Made by a program: the position numbers and the translations under genes | Part shown: positions 45,697 through 55,712 of the stretch, piece after piece | How positions within the stretch are numbered: the first letter of the stretch is position 1 | How the letters are laid out: each line of letters opens with the position of its first letter | The notes under the pieces: model-generated | Told to the model about the DNA's origin: nothing | The model's input: only the letters and a program-made list of their open reading frames with translations | Database searches by the model: none | Assembly (NCBI RefSeq): GCF_024359545.1 | Contig: NZ_JAKQZG010000007.1 | Span: forward strand, 186,001-250,000 | Reading direction: 5' to 3' | Source: Jiella marina | GTDB lineage: Bacteria > Pseudomonadota > Alphaproteobacteria > Rhizobiales > Rhizobiaceae | Length of the DNA: 64,000 nt

Positions 45697-48140
45697 TCCG
45701 CAGCCTCCTTGAAGGTGATGTCGGCCATGGGCTTGAATTCATGGGAAGCGACGCCGCCCGTGGCGCGTTCGGCCCAGGGATCGCGCCGGTAAATGTCCTG
45801 GCTTTCGGCAAAGCGCTCGAAATAATGGCGGCGCTTCTCGGCGTTCTCGACGATGGCCTCCTTGATCGAGTCCATGCCGACCCGCTTTAGCCATTTGTAG
45901 ATGCGCTCCAGATAATGGCCCTGCTCGCGATAGAGCTGGACCAGGGCGACGATCATCTCGAAGGCTTCATCCTCGGTCTTCACCTGGGTGAGGATTTCGG
46001 TGCCCTTGATGTCGAGCCCGGCGGCCCCGGCGAAATGGATCTCGTAGCCGGCTTCGGTGCAGATGACGCCGACATCCTTGCAGGTCGCCTCGGCGCAGTT
46101 TCGCGGGCACCCCGAGACCGCCATCTTGACCTTGCCGGGCGTCCACGAGCCCCACATGAACTTTTCGATCCGCATCCCGAGACCGGTCGAATCCTGCGTG
46201 CCGAAGCGGCACCAGTCGGAGCCGACGCAGCTCTTCACCGTGCGCAGCGCCTTGCCGTAGGCGGCACCCGAGACCATGCCGGCGGCGTTGAGATCGGCCC
46301 AGACGGCGGGCAGATCCTCCTTCTTGACGCCCAGCATGTCGATACGCGCGCCACCGGTGCATTTGACCGACGGGATGTCGAATTTCTCGACGACGTCGGC
46401 GATGGCGCGCAGTTCCTTGGCGCTGGTCATCCCGCCCCACATGCGGGGGACGACGGAATAGGTGCCGTCCTTCTGGATGTTGGCGTGGACGCGCTCATTG
46501 ATGAAGCGCGACTGCTTGTCGTCCTGATATTCTCCGGGCCAGTCGGAGATGAGGTAATAATTGAGTGCCGGCCGGCACTTGGCGCAGCCGCAGGAGGTCT
46601 TCCATTCGAGCTCCTGCATCACCTCGGGAATCGACTTCAGCTCCTTGGCCCGAATGAGCCGGCGGACGTCCCCATGGCCGAGATCGGTGCAGCCGCACAT
46701 GGGCTTCACCGCGTTCGGATTGAACGCGCCGCCGAGGGTCAGCGCCATCAGCTGCTCGACGAGGCCGGTGCACGTGCCGCAAGAAGACGAAGCCTTCGTG
46801 TGAGCCCGCACGTCGTCGAGAGACGTCAGGCCCTTCTCGTTGATTGTGCTAGTGATCTTGCCCTTGCATACGCCGTTGCAGCCGCAGATTTCCGCATCAT
46901 CCGGCAAGGCTGCAACGGCCGCCATAGGGTCCAAGGGGGCGCCACCCTGATAGGACTGGCCGAAGATCAGGGTTTCGCGCATCTCCGCAACGGGTGTCTT
47001 GTTCTTCATCAGATCGAAGAACCAGTTGGCATCGCCGGTATCGCCATACATGACCGCGCCGACCAGCCGGTCGTTCTCGATCACCAGCCGCCGATACACC
47101 CCTTGCGTTGGATCGCGCAGCACGATCTCCTCGCGGCCCTCGGCCTCGGCGAAGTCGCCAGCGGAGAACAGATCGCAGCCGGTGACCTTGAGCTTGGTCG
47201 AGAGTTCCTTGACGACGAAGGTGTCGGCCTCGCCGAGGAGGGCCTTCGCCAGCACCTTGGCCTGCTCGTAGAGCGGCGCCACGAGGCCGAAGAGCGTGCC
47301 TTCGAACTCGACGCATTCGCCGACGGCGTAGATGTCCGGGTCCGACGTCTGCATCTGTGCGTCGACGGTGATAGCCCGGCCGACGTCGAGACCGGCCTCC
47401 TTGGCGATCTGCACCGAGGGACGAATGCCCACCGCCATAACCACGAGACTGGCCGGAAGCACGGTGCCATCGGCAAGCTCGACGCCCTCAACCTTGTCCG
47501 TGCCGACGATCCGCTGGGTCGAGCCGCGGGTGACGACATTGATGCCGCGCCGTTCCAAGTCCTTGCGCAGGAGATAGCCCGCTGCCTCGTCGAGCTGGCG
47601 CTCCATCAGATGGCCGGACAGATGAACGACCGTCACCTCCATGCCGCGCAGCCGAAGACCCGCCGCCGCTTCCAGCCCGAGCAGGCCGCCGCCGATGACG
47701 ACGGCCTGGGTGCCGGGCTTTCCGGAGGCCTCGATCATGGTGTTGGTGTCGTCGAGATCGCGATAGGCGATGACGCCCGGAAGATCGCGGCCTTCCACCG
47801 GCACGATGAAGGGGGTCGAGCCGGTCGCGATGATCAGCTTGTCATAGGGGACTTCGCCCTTTTCGCCGACGACGACCTTGCGGGTCCGATCGACCGAGAG
47901 AACCTTCTCGCCGAAGCGGCAGGTGACCTTGTGTTCGGCGTACCAGTCATCGTCATGGGTGACGATTTCCGCGTAGCTCTTCTCGCCGGAAAGCACCGGC
48001 GAGAGCATGATGCGATTGTAGTTGCCGCGCGGTTCCGCGTTGAAGAGCGTGACCTCGTAGGCTTGTGCGTCGGTTTCGAACAGATGTTCGAGCACGCGGC
48101 CCGAAGCCATGCCGGCGCCGATGACGACCAGTTTCTGCAT
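45693..48140 (-). CDS. nirB: Nitrite reductase large subunit
   Basis: An 815-residue sirohaem and FAD enzyme that reduces nitrite to ammonium with NADH. N-terminal FAD/NAD domains start MQKLVVIGAGMASGRVLE. A [2Fe-2S] BFD-like region follows (CGCNGVCKG and CGTCTGL near residues 425-465, with a further Cys-rich repeat CGCTDLGH and CGCAKCRPAL). The C-terminal sirohaem/[4Fe-4S] half has CVGSDWCRFGTQ and SGCPRNCAEATCKD. The ATG at 48140 starts the FAD domain; the frame upstream is open but not homologous. It lies 11 bases after the GAF gene. Confidence 0.97.
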   Translation of the reverse strand: MQKLVVIGAGMASGRVLEHLFETDAQAYEVTLFNAEPRGNYNRIMLSPVLSGEKSYAEIVTHDDDWYAEHKVTCRFGEKVLSVDRTRKVVVGEKGEVPYDKLIIATGSTPFIVPVEGRDLPGVIAYRDLDDTNTMIEASGKPGTQAVVIGGGLLGLEAAAGLRLRGMEVTVVHLSGHLMERQLDEAAGYLLRKDLERRGINVVTRGSTQRIVGTDKVEGVELADGTVLPASLVVMAVGIRPSVQIAKEAGLDVGRAITVDAQMQTSDPDIYAVGECVEFEGTLFGLVAPLYEQAKVLAKALLGEADTFVVKELSTKLKVTGCDLFSAGDFAEAEGREEIVLRDPTQGVYRRLVIENDRLVGAVMYGDTGDANWFFDLMKNKTPVAEMRETLIFGQSYQGGAPLDPMAAVAALPDDAEICGCNGVCKGKITSTINEKGLTSLDDVRAHTKASSSCGTCTGLVEQLMALTLGGAFNPNAVKPMCGCTDLGHGDVRRLIRAKELKSIPEVMQELEWKTSCGCAKCRPALNYYLISDWPGEYQDDKQSRFINERVHANIQKDGTYSVVPRMWGGMTSAKELRAIADVVEKFDIPSVKCTGGARIDMLGVKKEDLPAVWADLNAAGMVSGAAYGKALRTVKSCVGSDWCRFGTQDSTGLGMRIEKFMWGSWTPGKVKMAVSGCPRNCAEATCKDVGVICTEAGYEIHFAGAAGLDIKGTEILTQVKTEDEAFEMIVALVQLYREQGHYLERIYKWLKRVGMDSIKEAIVENAEKRRHYFERFAESQDIYRRDPWAERATGGVASHEFKPMADITFKEAAE

Positions 48141-48151
48141 GGACTGTCCTT

Positions 48152-49093
48152 TCAGTAATACCAGGCGACCACATGGGCGATCGCACCGTCGCGATAGATC
48201 GGAACGGCGACCATCGAGGCGTAGCCTGCGGTCAGAACGGGATTGTCGTATTTGACGACCGGAATGCCGGAGCCGAGAACCTGGCCGATCGGCCCTTCCC
48301 AGGTCGCGACGGTGCGGTCGTTCTCGTCGTCCCAGAGCGGGCCTTCGCGCTGGCAGATGCCGTCGGCGAGAACCGCGTCCCGCGCCGGACCCGTGCGGCT
48401 CTTGCGGGCATTCCACAGCTCGAAGCGCTGGGCGATCGGCGTGCCGCGTGCCGACAAGAGCGTCAGCACATAGGTTTTGCCGCCGGGGACGGCGACCGGC
48501 AGGCCGAGGCCGGTGGTGAGTCCCGCCTTGCCGGCGCTGTCGGCCCGGATGAAGCGGTAGCCGGAGCCGAGATCGCGCATCAGCATCGGCGCGTTGGCGG
48601 CCCACACGCCGCCGGGCAGGCCCTGGCCGCGCGGGAAATGGGTGTGCTGGGAGACCCATTCGAAATGCCTGGCGGCGCCGTAGTAGCCGTCGTCCAGCAT
48701 CAACAGGCCGCTGTCCTCGTGCCACACCTCGATGGCGCCGGTGCGCACGGCATCGTCGGCGCAGAGCACCACGACGACGGACTTGAGCTCACTGCCGGCG
48801 AAGATCGGGAAGGCGACGGCCGTGGTCAGCCCAGCATCCCTCGCGGCTTCGGCGCGCAGGAAATACGAGCCGTCGAAGCGCTTCAGCACGACCGGCCGGG
48901 CTTCGGCCCAGGCCTTGCCGGGCAAGCCCTCGCCCTTGGCGAAGCTCTGCTTTTCGGAGACGGCGGCGAAATCGGCGAGGGCGCCGTAGCTGCCGCTCGA
49001 CCAGACGAGGCGGTCGCCTTCCGGAACCCAGACCTCGGTCACTTCGACGAAGGCGCGGGTCGTTGCAACCTCTTGTTCCATGACAGCGCTCAT
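48152..49093 (-). CDS. Tandem-GAF-like protein of the nitrate operon, function unknown
   Basis: A 313-residue protein with two internal repeats of a GAF-like sensor pattern. Repeat 1 (about residues 45-125) has [19 protein letters not shown] and [13 protein letters not shown]. Repeat 2 (about 145-235) has [18 protein letters not shown] and [15 protein letters not shown] third partial unit near the end ([11 protein letters not shown]) may exist. No enzymatic or DNA-binding domain was seen. It overlaps the nrtCD stop by four bases and precedes nirB by 11. Its position suggests sensing of nitrate, nitrite or redox state, or scaffolding of the uptake complex. This is inference. Confidence 0.8.
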   Translation of the reverse strand: MSAVMEQEVATTRAFVEVTEVWVPEGDRLVWSSGSYGALADFAAVSEKQSFAKGEGLPGKAWAEARPVVLKRFDGSYFLRAEAARDAGLTTAVAFPIFAGSELKSVVVVLCADDAVRTGAIEVWHEDSGLLMLDDGYYGAARHFEWVSQHTHFPRGQGLPGGVWAANAPMLMRDLGSGYRFIRADSAGKAGLTTGLGLPVAVPGGKTYVLTLLSARGTPIAQRFELWNARKSRTGPARDAVLADGICQREGPLWDDENDRTVATWEGPIGQVLGSGIPVVKYDNPVLTAGYASMVAVPIYRDGAIAHVVAWYY

Positions 49094-50865
49094 GCGGCTT
49101 CCCTCTTGGTCTCAGCAGCGGGTTCGGCGGCAGCGTTGGGCAAGGATTCGGCGTCGGGTTGTGCGGACTTGCCGTGGGAGCCGGTCTCGTATTCCTCGAG
49201 GAAGCCCAGAAGTTGCTCGCGATAGAGGTAGTAGTCGGGGTGTTCGAGGAGCGCCTTGCGGGTGCGCGGGCGAGGCAGGTCGACCTTCATGATCTTGCCG
49301 ATCTTCGCCATCGGCCCGTTGGTCATCATCACCACCCGGTCGGCGAGGAGGATCGCCTCGTCGACGTCGTGGGTGACGCAGATCGCCGTCACCTGGGTAC
49401 GCTTCCAGACGTCCATGAGCACGTCCTGCAGCTCCCAGCGGGTCAGCGAGTCGAGCATGCCGAAGGGCTCGTCCAGGAGAAGGAGTTTCGGCGAGAGCGC
49501 GAAGGCCCGCGCGATGCCGACGCGCTGCTTCATGCCGTTGGACAGGTCGGCGGCCTTTCGATGCATGGCGTCGGCAAGACCGACCCGGTGGAGATAATGC
49601 TCGACCACGTCCTTGCGCTCGGCGGGCGTCGCGTCCGGATAGACCCGGTCGACGCCGAGCGCGACGTTTTCGCGGGCGGTGAGCCAGGGCATCAGCGACG
49701 GCGCCTGGAAGACCACGGCCCGATCCGGACCGGCGGCGGTGATTTCGCGCCCGTCGAGGATGATGCCGCCTGACGAGATGTCGTTCAGCCCGGCGCACAT
49801 GGACAGGACCGTCGATTTGCCGCAGCCGGAATGACCGATCAGGGAGATGAACTCGCCCTTTTCCATTTTCAGATCGAAACCGTCGACGACGGTGAGGGGG
49901 CCCTTCGGCGTCGGATAGGTCTTCGTGACCTCGAAGAACTCGACGAAACCGCGCTCGATCGGGGAATGGGCGGCGCGCTTGTAAGCGTCGGGCAGATCGG
50001 GTGCGGGGCCCTTCTGGGGCTTCTGGGTGATCGGTACGACATTGGGAAGCGACACGGCCTCGCCGGCGTCGTCGCTCGCGTGGCGGCCACGCTCCATCAG
50101 ATAGTTGGTCACGTCCCGGCGCAGGCGCTTGAAGGTCTCGTCGCTGTTCATCTCGGTGCGATCGCGCGGCCGGGCGAGATCGACGTCGAAGGAGGGGCCG
50201 AGCGAGGCGCGCGGCCCGGGATTGAGTGGAATGATCCGGTCGGCGAGCAAGATCGCCTCGTCGACGTCGTTGGTGATCAGGATGATCGTCTTCTTCTCGA
50301 CCTGGCTGATCGCCGCGAACTCGTCCTGCAGCTTGGCGCGGGTCAGCGCGTCGAGCGCCGAGAGCGGCTCGTCGAGGAGGAGAACTTCGGGCTGCATGGC
50401 GAGGGCACGGGCGACCGAAACGCGCTGGCGCATGCCGCCGGAAAGCTCCGCCGGCTTGCGGTCGACGGCGTGGGACAGGCCGACCATGTCGATATACTTG
50501 TCGACGCGGGCCTTGCGCTCAGCCTTGGATTCCTTGGCGAAGACCGTATCGACGGCGAGCGCCACATTGCCGCGCACCGAGAGCCAGGGCATCAGCGAGT
50601 AGGACTGAAACACCAGCCCGCGCTCGGGGCCGGGGCCCTGGACCGTCTTGCCGCGCATCAGGACCTCGCCCTGGTCGGGTGCAATCAGACCGGCGAGCAG
50701 CGAGATCAGCGTCGTCTTGCCGGAGCCGGAGAAGCCGACGATCGCGACGAACTCGCCTTCCTTCACGCTGAGATCGACGCCGCTCAGGATGTCGGCGCGG
50801 TTCTTGCCCTCGCCATAGCTCTTCGAAACCGACTTCAGTTCGATGATCGGGGAAGCACTGGTCAT
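49090..50865 (-). CDS. Nitrate ABC importer, two fused ATPase domains
   Basis: A 591-residue fusion of two NrtD-like ATPases joined by a linker (about residues 265-315). Domain 1: Walker [11 protein letters not shown], signature [10 protein letters not shown], Walker B VLLLDEP, but the switch His is Asn 199 (ITNDVDEA). Domain 2: Walker [11 protein letters not shown], signature [10 protein letters not shown], Walker B LLLLDEP and a normal switch His (VTHDVDEA). It powers nitrate import with NrtB and NrtA. The ATG at 50865 has a GGGAG site nine bases away; a GTG at 50871 is less likely. It overlaps the GAF gene start. Confidence 0.92.
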   Translation of the reverse strand: MTSASPIIELKSVSKSYGEGKNRADILSGVDLSVKEGEFVAIVGFSGSGKTTLISLLAGLIAPDQGEVLMRGKTVQGPGPERGLVFQSYSLMPWLSVRGNVALAVDTVFAKESKAERKARVDKYIDMVGLSHAVDRKPAELSGGMRQRVSVARALAMQPEVLLLDEPLSALDALTRAKLQDEFAAISQVEKKTIILITNDVDEAILLADRIIPLNPGPRASLGPSFDVDLARPRDRTEMNSDETFKRLRRDVTNYLMERGRHASDDAGEAVSLPNVVPITQKPQKGPAPDLPDAYKRAAHSPIERGFVEFFEVTKTYPTPKGPLTVVDGFDLKMEKGEFISLIGHSGCGKSTVLSMCAGLNDISSGGIILDGREITAAGPDRAVVFQAPSLMPWLTARENVALGVDRVYPDATPAERKDVVEHYLHRVGLADAMHRKAADLSNGMKQRVGIARAFALSPKLLLLDEPFGMLDSLTRWELQDVLMDVWKRTQVTAICVTHDVDEAILLADRVVMMTNGPMAKIGKIMKVDLPRPRTRKALLEHPDYYLYREQLLGFLEEYETGSHGKSAQPDAESLPNAAAEPAAETKREAA

Positions 50866-50884
50866 GGTCACAAGCTCCCTCGGT

Positions 50885-51979
50885 TCAGCGGGTCGATGAG
50901 AAGGTGAAGGCGGACTGCAGCGCGGCCATGATCCGGTCGAGGATGAAGCCGACGATGCCGATGGTGATCACCGCGACGATGATGCGGGCGAGCGAGTCCG
51001 AGGATCCGTTCTGGAACTCGTCCCAGACGAACTTGCCGAGGCCGGGGTTCTGGGCGAGCATTTCGGCGGCGATCAGCACCATCCAGCCCACACCGAGCGA
51101 GAGGCGAAGGCCCGTGAAGATCAGCGGCATCGCCGAGGGCAGCACCAGCTTGGTGATGGTCTTCGAGGTCGGCAGCTGCAGGACCTTGCCGACATTGACG
51201 AGATCCTTGTCGATCGAAGCGACACCCAACGCGGTGTTGATGAGCGTCGGCCAGAGCGAGCAGAGCGTGACGGTAATCGCCGAGACGACCATGGATTTGG
51301 GCAAGGCGTCGGACGCGTTCACGTAGAGCGCCGAGACGATCATCGTGACGATCGGCAGCCAGGCGAGCGGCGAGACCGGCTTGAAGATCTGGATCAGCGG
51401 GTTCAGCGCGCCGTTGATGGTCGAGGAGAGGCCGCAGGCGATGCCAAGCGGAACCGCGATGATTGTCGCGAGCAGGAAGCCGAGGAAGACGGTCTTCAAA
51501 CTGGTGAAGATCTGCTCGGGATAGGTCGGCGCGCCGGTATAGTCGCGGATGCCCACCCGGTCGGCATGGCCGGCCTCGATGAGCTTCTGATTGCGGATTT
51601 CCTGGCGCTCGTAGAAGGCGGCCTTGTCGGCCTGGGTGCGCTGGTAGTCGCCATAGAGCGATTCGACCTGCTCCCAGACCTGGACCGGACCGGGCACGGA
51701 GCCGAGGGAGGTCTGTACCTGCGGGGCGAGCGTCGCCCAGACGATCAGGAAGCCGAGGATGCCGATGAGCGGCACGCCCAGGCCTTTCCAGAGGGCCTGC
51801 AGGTTCGATCGCGCATCGTCGCCGGCAGCGATCTTGGCGAGCGGCACGGACCAGCCAAGGCCAATGGCGGTCAGGGGACCAGTCGCGCGGGTGATGCGGG
51901 CGAGGCGTTTTTCGCGCTTCAAGACCTTCCGCTCGTCGGCGGAAAGCTCGTGGCCCATGAAATCGGAGGCGGTGCTCAT
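50885..51979 (-). CDS. nrtB: Nitrate ABC importer permease
   Basis: A 364-residue permease. The N-terminal charged region and first helix ([19 protein letters not shown]) are followed by a soluble segment and the permease core with [20 protein letters not shown] and the EAA loop of NrtB/SsuC proteins. It has about seven helices. It starts 94 bases after nrtA. ATGs at 51988 and 52045 are alternatives; 51979 has the best distance from a GAGG site. Confidence 0.92.
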   Translation of the reverse strand: MSTASDFMGHELSADERKVLKREKRLARITRATGPLTAIGLGWSVPLAKIAAGDDARSNLQALWKGLGVPLIGILGFLIVWATLAPQVQTSLGSVPGPVQVWEQVESLYGDYQRTQADKAAFYERQEIRNQKLIEAGHADRVGIRDYTGAPTYPEQIFTSLKTVFLGFLLATIIAVPLGIACGLSSTINGALNPLIQIFKPVSPLAWLPIVTMIVSALYVNASDALPKSMVVSAITVTLCSLWPTLINTALGVASIDKDLVNVGKVLQLPTSKTITKLVLPSAMPLIFTGLRLSLGVGWMVLIAAEMLAQNPGLGKFVWDEFQNGSSDSLARIIVAVITIGIVGFILDRIMAALQSAFTFSSTR

Positions 51980-52073
51980 GTCAGCCATGTCCTCGGGTCG
52001 GATCGGATGGTTGCTCGCGTGGACACGGCGGGGATGATCCGCCATGCCCGATCGCGTCAGATTTTGGATGGGT

Positions 52074-53456
52074 TCAGTTGGAGAGGCTCGCGACGTCCTC
52101 GTCGCCCTTCAGGCCAATCTCGAACCTGCCGAGATAGTCGTTGGGCTTCCTGCCATCATATTCGACGCCGTCGATGAACTCGGCCGTCGCAGGCTTGTAG
52201 CCGTCGGTCTCGGGGACCTCGGACGCATCGAGATAGCCGTCATCGATGAGGGAGTCGGCCGCCTGCTTGTAGATGTCCGGGCGGTAGACCTTTTGCGCGA
52301 CCTCGTCGTACCATTCGTCGGACTTGGCTTCGGCGATCTGGCCCCAGCGGCGCATCTGGGTGAGATACCAGACGGCGTCGGAATAATACGGATAAGTCGC
52401 GTAATAGCGGAAGAAGACGTTGAAGTCCGGAACCTCGCGCTTGTCGCCCTTCTCGTATTCGAAGGTGCCGGTCATGGAATTGGCGATGACTTCGGCGTCC
52501 GCGCCGACATATTCCGGCCGCGACAGGATCTGGACGGCTTCCTCGCGGTTTTCGGCACTTTCGTCCAGCCATTTGCCGGCGCGGATCAGTGCCTTGGTGA
52601 CGGCGATGGCGGTCTGCGGGTTTTCCTCGACGAAGCTGGCAGTCATCCCGAAGACCTTCTCGGGATTGTTCTTCCAGATCTCGTAGTCCGTGATGACCGG
52701 AACGCCGATCCCCTTGAACACCGCCTGCTGGTTCCAGGGTTCGCCGACGCAGTACCCCTGGATGGTGCCAGCCTCCAGCGTCGCCGGCATCTGCGGCGGC
52801 GGCGTGACGGAGAGAAGCACATCGGCCTTGACCTGGCCGGACGTGTCGGACGGTGTGTAGTAGCCGGGGTTGAGCCCGCCGGCGGCAAGCCAGTAGCGAA
52901 GCTCGTAATTGTGGGTCGAGACCGGGAAGACCATGCCCATGTTGAAGGGCTTGCCCTGGGACTTGTACTGATCGACCACCGGTTTCAGGGCCTCGGCCGA
53001 AATCGGATGGACCGGCAGGCCCTCGTCGTTCTCGGGGATGTGTTTCTTCATCTCAGCCCAGACCTCGTTCGACACGGTGATGCCGTTACCGTTGAGATCC
53101 ATGGAAAAGGGCGTGACGATATGAGCTTCGGTGCCGAAGCCGATGGTCGCCGCGAGCGGCTGGCCGGCCAGCATATGCGCGCCGTCGAGTTCGCCGGTGA
53201 TCACCCGATCGAGCAGCACCTTCCAGTTCGCCTGGGGCTCCAGCGTGACGTAAAGCCCTTCATCCTCGAAGAAGTGCTGTTCCTTGGCGATGGCGAGCGG
53301 CGCCATGTCGGTCAGCTTGATGAAGCCGAATTTCAGTTCTTCCTTTTCCGGGAACAGCATCTCGGCCTGGGCCGCCGACGTTCCAAGCCAAAGCGCAGCG
53401 CCCGCGGCGCCGAGAAGAGTGCGTCTGGTGATCGAGTTCAGGATGGGCATGCGCAT
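52074..53456 (-). CDS. nrtA: Nitrate-binding periplasmic protein
   Basis: A 460-residue periplasmic binding protein. A twin-arginine signal ([16 protein letters not shown], about residues 10-30) is followed by the NrtA/CmpA domain: [19 protein letters not shown], the [20 protein letters not shown] loop and [19 protein letters not shown], which match nitrate-site regions. It is the first gene of the nrt-nir-nas operon. The transcript leader upstream carries an antitermination structure. Confidence 0.95.
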   Translation of the reverse strand: MRMPILNSITRRTLLGAAGAALWLGTSAAQAEMLFPEKEELKFGFIKLTDMAPLAIAKEQHFFEDEGLYVTLEPQANWKVLLDRVITGELDGAHMLAGQPLAATIGFGTEAHIVTPFSMDLNGNGITVSNEVWAEMKKHIPENDEGLPVHPISAEALKPVVDQYKSQGKPFNMGMVFPVSTHNYELRYWLAAGGLNPGYYTPSDTSGQVKADVLLSVTPPPQMPATLEAGTIQGYCVGEPWNQQAVFKGIGVPVITDYEIWKNNPEKVFGMTASFVEENPQTAIAVTKALIRAGKWLDESAENREEAVQILSRPEYVGADAEVIANSMTGTFEYEKGDKREVPDFNVFFRYYATYPYYSDAVWYLTQMRRWGQIAEAKSDEWYDEVAQKVYRPDIYKQAADSLIDDGYLDASEVPETDGYKPATAEFIDGVEYDGRKPNDYLGRFEIGLKGDEDVASLSN

Positions 53457-53509
53457 AGCTCTCCCGTTGCCCGGAGCGGAGATCCGCCGGCGTGGTGGAT
53501 TTTGGAACG

Positions 53510-53574
53510 AAAAAAGGCTGCCCGACCCATCGACGCCAATGGAAATTGGCGAATCTACGAGGATCGGCAGCCTT
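53510..53574 (-). terminator. Intrinsic terminator in the nrtA leader (attenuator)
   Basis: Read on the minus strand, AAGGCTGCC pairs with GGCAGCCTT, extended by a GATCC/GGGTC stem with one bulge, capped by an inner CGCCAAT/ATTGGCG hairpin with a four-base loop. Six T follow directly (53510-53515). It lies 54 bases upstream of the nrtA start and so would stop transcription before the operon. Its 5' arm overlaps the second hexaloop hairpin, so the two structures exclude each other. Confidence 0.85.
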
Positions 53575-53600
53575 GCCAGGGACGCCCGCCTTTGGACGTC
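53565..53600 (-). promoter_or_regulatory. ANTAR (NasT) dual hexaloop antitermination site
   Basis: On the transcript strand two adjacent hairpins occur. P1 (53581-53600) has stem GACGTCC/GGGCGTC and the loop AAAGGC. P2 (53565-53578) has stem TGGC/GCCG and the loop AAGGCT. Both loops have six bases with A at position 1 and G at position 4, the consensus bound by ANTAR proteins. P2 uses bases of the terminator 5' arm, so its formation would prevent termination. NasT, an ANTAR protein, is encoded just upstream. Another 10-bp stem, TCAGAAGACG and its complement (53631-53670), precedes P1. Confidence 0.85.
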
Positions 53601-53723
53601 AAAATACTCAGCGACCTGCGCCGCTTCGTGTCAGAAGACGATAGTCATTGAGATACCGACCGTCTTCTGAGCCCTATTCTTAGAACAATGACAGCCTTGT
53701 TGCAACGCGAAATCGGCAATTTC

Positions 53724-53739
53724 TGCAAATTATCTGCCC
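53724..53739 (-). promoter_or_regulatory. Sigma-54-type promoter of the nitrate operon
   Basis: On the minus strand GGGCAGATAATTTGCA matches the -24/-12 consensus (GGCA then TTGCA, with GG and GC ten bases apart). Transcription would start near 53712 and give a leader of about 255 bases that includes the antitermination site. An imperfect inverted repeat at 53775-53791 (TTTTGC-N5-GCACAA) could be an enhancer-binding protein site, for example for NtrC, but matches its consensus poorly. Confidence 0.55.
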
Positions 53740-53866
53740 TTCTGCTGTGTGTGCCTATTTTCTTGCCATTTTGCTTTTGCGCTGCGCACAATCTTTGGCG
53801 TAGCATTGGGCAGCGACCCATCAGGCGCGCAAAAAACGAGTGCCCAACGGACCGGCCGGCAGTACA

Positions 53867-54997
53867 TCAGACGTCGAAGAGTCCATGCGGTTTGTCGTCG
53901 TCTCCGTCGCCCAGAGCTGAGAGCATCACGTCGGGCGCCGCCCCGCCGGCGGCCTTGGCGAACAGATCCGGGCGGAAGGTCCTGCCTGCGATCTCTCGAC
54001 CCGCCTCCGACATCGGCGCATCGTGCCAGCGGGCCATCTGCCGATAGAGCCAGCGAGCGTGACGCGGGTCGGGCCGGTTCGCGTCCTTACCCGCAAAAAC
54101 CATGAAATCCGGGATAGCCCGCACCTCGCCGGGCGCGATTTCGAGCATGCCCCGCAATCCGGGCAAGAGGGTCGCCGCGTCGACCGAGAGACGATCGGGT
54201 CCGGCGAGGAGGCCCGCCAAACGCTCATGGTTTTCCGGGGCGGAACACCATTCTGCGGCGTCGAGGAGCGCCTGGATCAGCGCAAGCAGCGCCTCGGGAT
54301 TTTCGTCGGCAAAGGCTTGCGTTACCCCGAGGACCTTTTCGGGGCCGCGCCGCCAGATTTCCGCCCGGCTGGTCACCATGCGCCCGGCGCCGCGCCGCAC
54401 GGCGATCGTCCCCCAGGGTTCCCCGGCGCAGAAGCCGTCGATGCCACCGCCGGCGAGTGCATCGGGCATCAGGGGCGGCGGAACGACGGTGATTTCCACG
54501 TCGCGATCGGGCTCGATGCCTGAGGCCGCCAACCAGTAGCGCAAATCGTAATTGTGGCTCGAATGGGGATGGACGACCGCAAAGCGCAGGGCCGGCCGGC
54601 CGTTGTCCGCCAACTGGCCGATCGCCTTGGCCAGCGCCTGACCGGAAGCTCCCGGGGTCGCCTCGAAGCCTGCCGGCGCGAGGGAGGCCATCGCTTGGGC
54701 CAATTCGTTCGACACCGTGACCCCATTACCGCCGAGTGCCAGCACCATCGGCGCCATCATCGGCACCGGAAGCGGGCCCAGCCCGAGATTGGCCGCGATC
54801 GGCATCGGGGCAAGCATGTGGGCGGCCTCGAACTGACCGACGCCAATCCGGTCGCGCACCGTCGCCCAGGAGGTTTCACGCTGGAGTACGAGGTCCAGGC
54901 CGCGTTCCTCGGCAAAGCCGAGTTCGGCGGCGGCGACCAGGACGGCGCTGTCGAGAAGCGGAACATAGCCCGCACGAATGGAGGTGGGGCGGGCCAT
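53867..54997 (-). CDS. nasS: Nitrate sensor NasS
   Basis: A 376-residue NrtA-like protein without a signal peptide, hence cytoplasmic. It shares the nitrate-binding fold (RAGYVPLLDSAVLVAAAEL, GVGQFEAAHMLAPMPIAAN, SSHNYDLRYWLAASGIEP) but is about 80 residues shorter than NrtA and lacks its C-terminal tail. NasS binds and blocks the antiterminator NasT until nitrate or nitrite binds. The ATG at 54997 touches the nasT stop (TGATG), so nasT and nasS are coupled. Confidence 0.93.
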   Translation of the reverse strand: MARPTSIRAGYVPLLDSAVLVAAAELGFAEERGLDLVLQRETSWATVRDRIGVGQFEAAHMLAPMPIAANLGLGPLPVPMMAPMVLALGGNGVTVSNELAQAMASLAPAGFEATPGASGQALAKAIGQLADNGRPALRFAVVHPHSSHNYDLRYWLAASGIEPDRDVEITVVPPPLMPDALAGGGIDGFCAGEPWGTIAVRRGAGRMVTSRAEIWRRGPEKVLGVTQAFADENPEALLALIQALLDAAEWCSAPENHERLAGLLAGPDRLSVDAATLLPGLRGMLEIAPGEVRAIPDFMVFAGKDANRPDPRHARWLYRQMARWHDAPMSEAGREIAGRTFRPDLFAKAAGGAAPDVMLSALGDGDDDKPHGLFDV

Positions 54998-55587
54998 CAA
55001 TCGTCTCCGAGAAGATTGTAGGCGTTGACGAGATTGGCGGCCACTTCTCCGATCCGGCGGTTCTCGTTCATAGCGGTGCGGCGCAGAAGCTTGTAGGCCT
55101 GATCCTCGTCGAGCTTCTTCGCCTTCATCAGAATACCCTTGGCACGGTCGATCACCTTGCGCTCCGCCAGTTCCGAGCGGGCCTCGGCGAGCTCACGAGA
55201 CAGCCGCGAGACCGCGTTGAAGCGCGAAATCGCCATGTCCAGGATCGGCTTGATCCGCTCCTTCTTCAGCCCGTCCACCACATAGGCCGAAACCCCTGCC
55301 TCGATTGCCGCTTCGATGGAGGCCGCATCGGAACGGTCGACAAACATCGCCATTGGCCGCTTCACCACCCGCGAGACCTGGAAGAAGTGCTCGAGCTGGT
55401 CGCGATTCGGGTTTTCGAGATCGACGACGATCACGTCCGGTTCGAGCACCTCGATGCGCTTCACGAGACCCGCGACGGTGGTGACGATGGACACCTCCGA
55501 GTGTCCGGCCTCGCGCAGCCCCTCCTCGATAATCGAGGCGCGAAGACCGTTATCGTCGACGAGAAGGATGGTCAGCGGCTGCGACAT
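54997..55587 (-). CDS. nasT: ANTAR antiterminator NasT
   Basis: A 196-residue response-regulator-like protein. The N-terminal receiver (about residues 4-125) starts LTILLVDDNGLRASIIEEGL, with acidic residues at the start and VIVVDLENPNRDQ as the pseudo-phosphorylation loop. The C-terminal ANTAR domain (about 135-196) has AERKVIDRAKGILMKAKKLDED and AYKLLRRTAMNENRRIGEVA, the RNA-binding motif. It should bind the two hexaloops in the nrtA leader when freed from NasS by nitrate. It is upstream of nasS and the nrt operon. Confidence 0.96.
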   Translation of the reverse strand: MSQPLTILLVDDNGLRASIIEEGLREAGHSEVSIVTTVAGLVKRIEVLEPDVIVVDLENPNRDQLEHFFQVSRVVKRPMAMFVDRSDAASIEAAIEAGVSAYVVDGLKKERIKPILDMAISRFNAVSRLSRELAEARSELAERKVIDRAKGILMKAKKLDEDQAYKLLRRTAMNENRRIGEVAANLVNAYNLLGDD

Positions 55588-55712
55588 GCCCGGGATATTG
55601 CACCTGCGAAGAGCGAACGTGCAACATCGTATTGCACATTATCTGGGCCTGTCTGCAAATTAGGCGGAAAGCCGACGTCTTCGTTCGGCCGGTCACGTTC
55701 CAACGACTGGGG

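Noticed and set aside
53581-53670. The 10-bp stem TCAGAAGACG as a third ANTAR hairpin
   Set aside because: Its loop is 20 bases, not six, so it does not fit the hexaloop consensus and is treated as additional leader structure.
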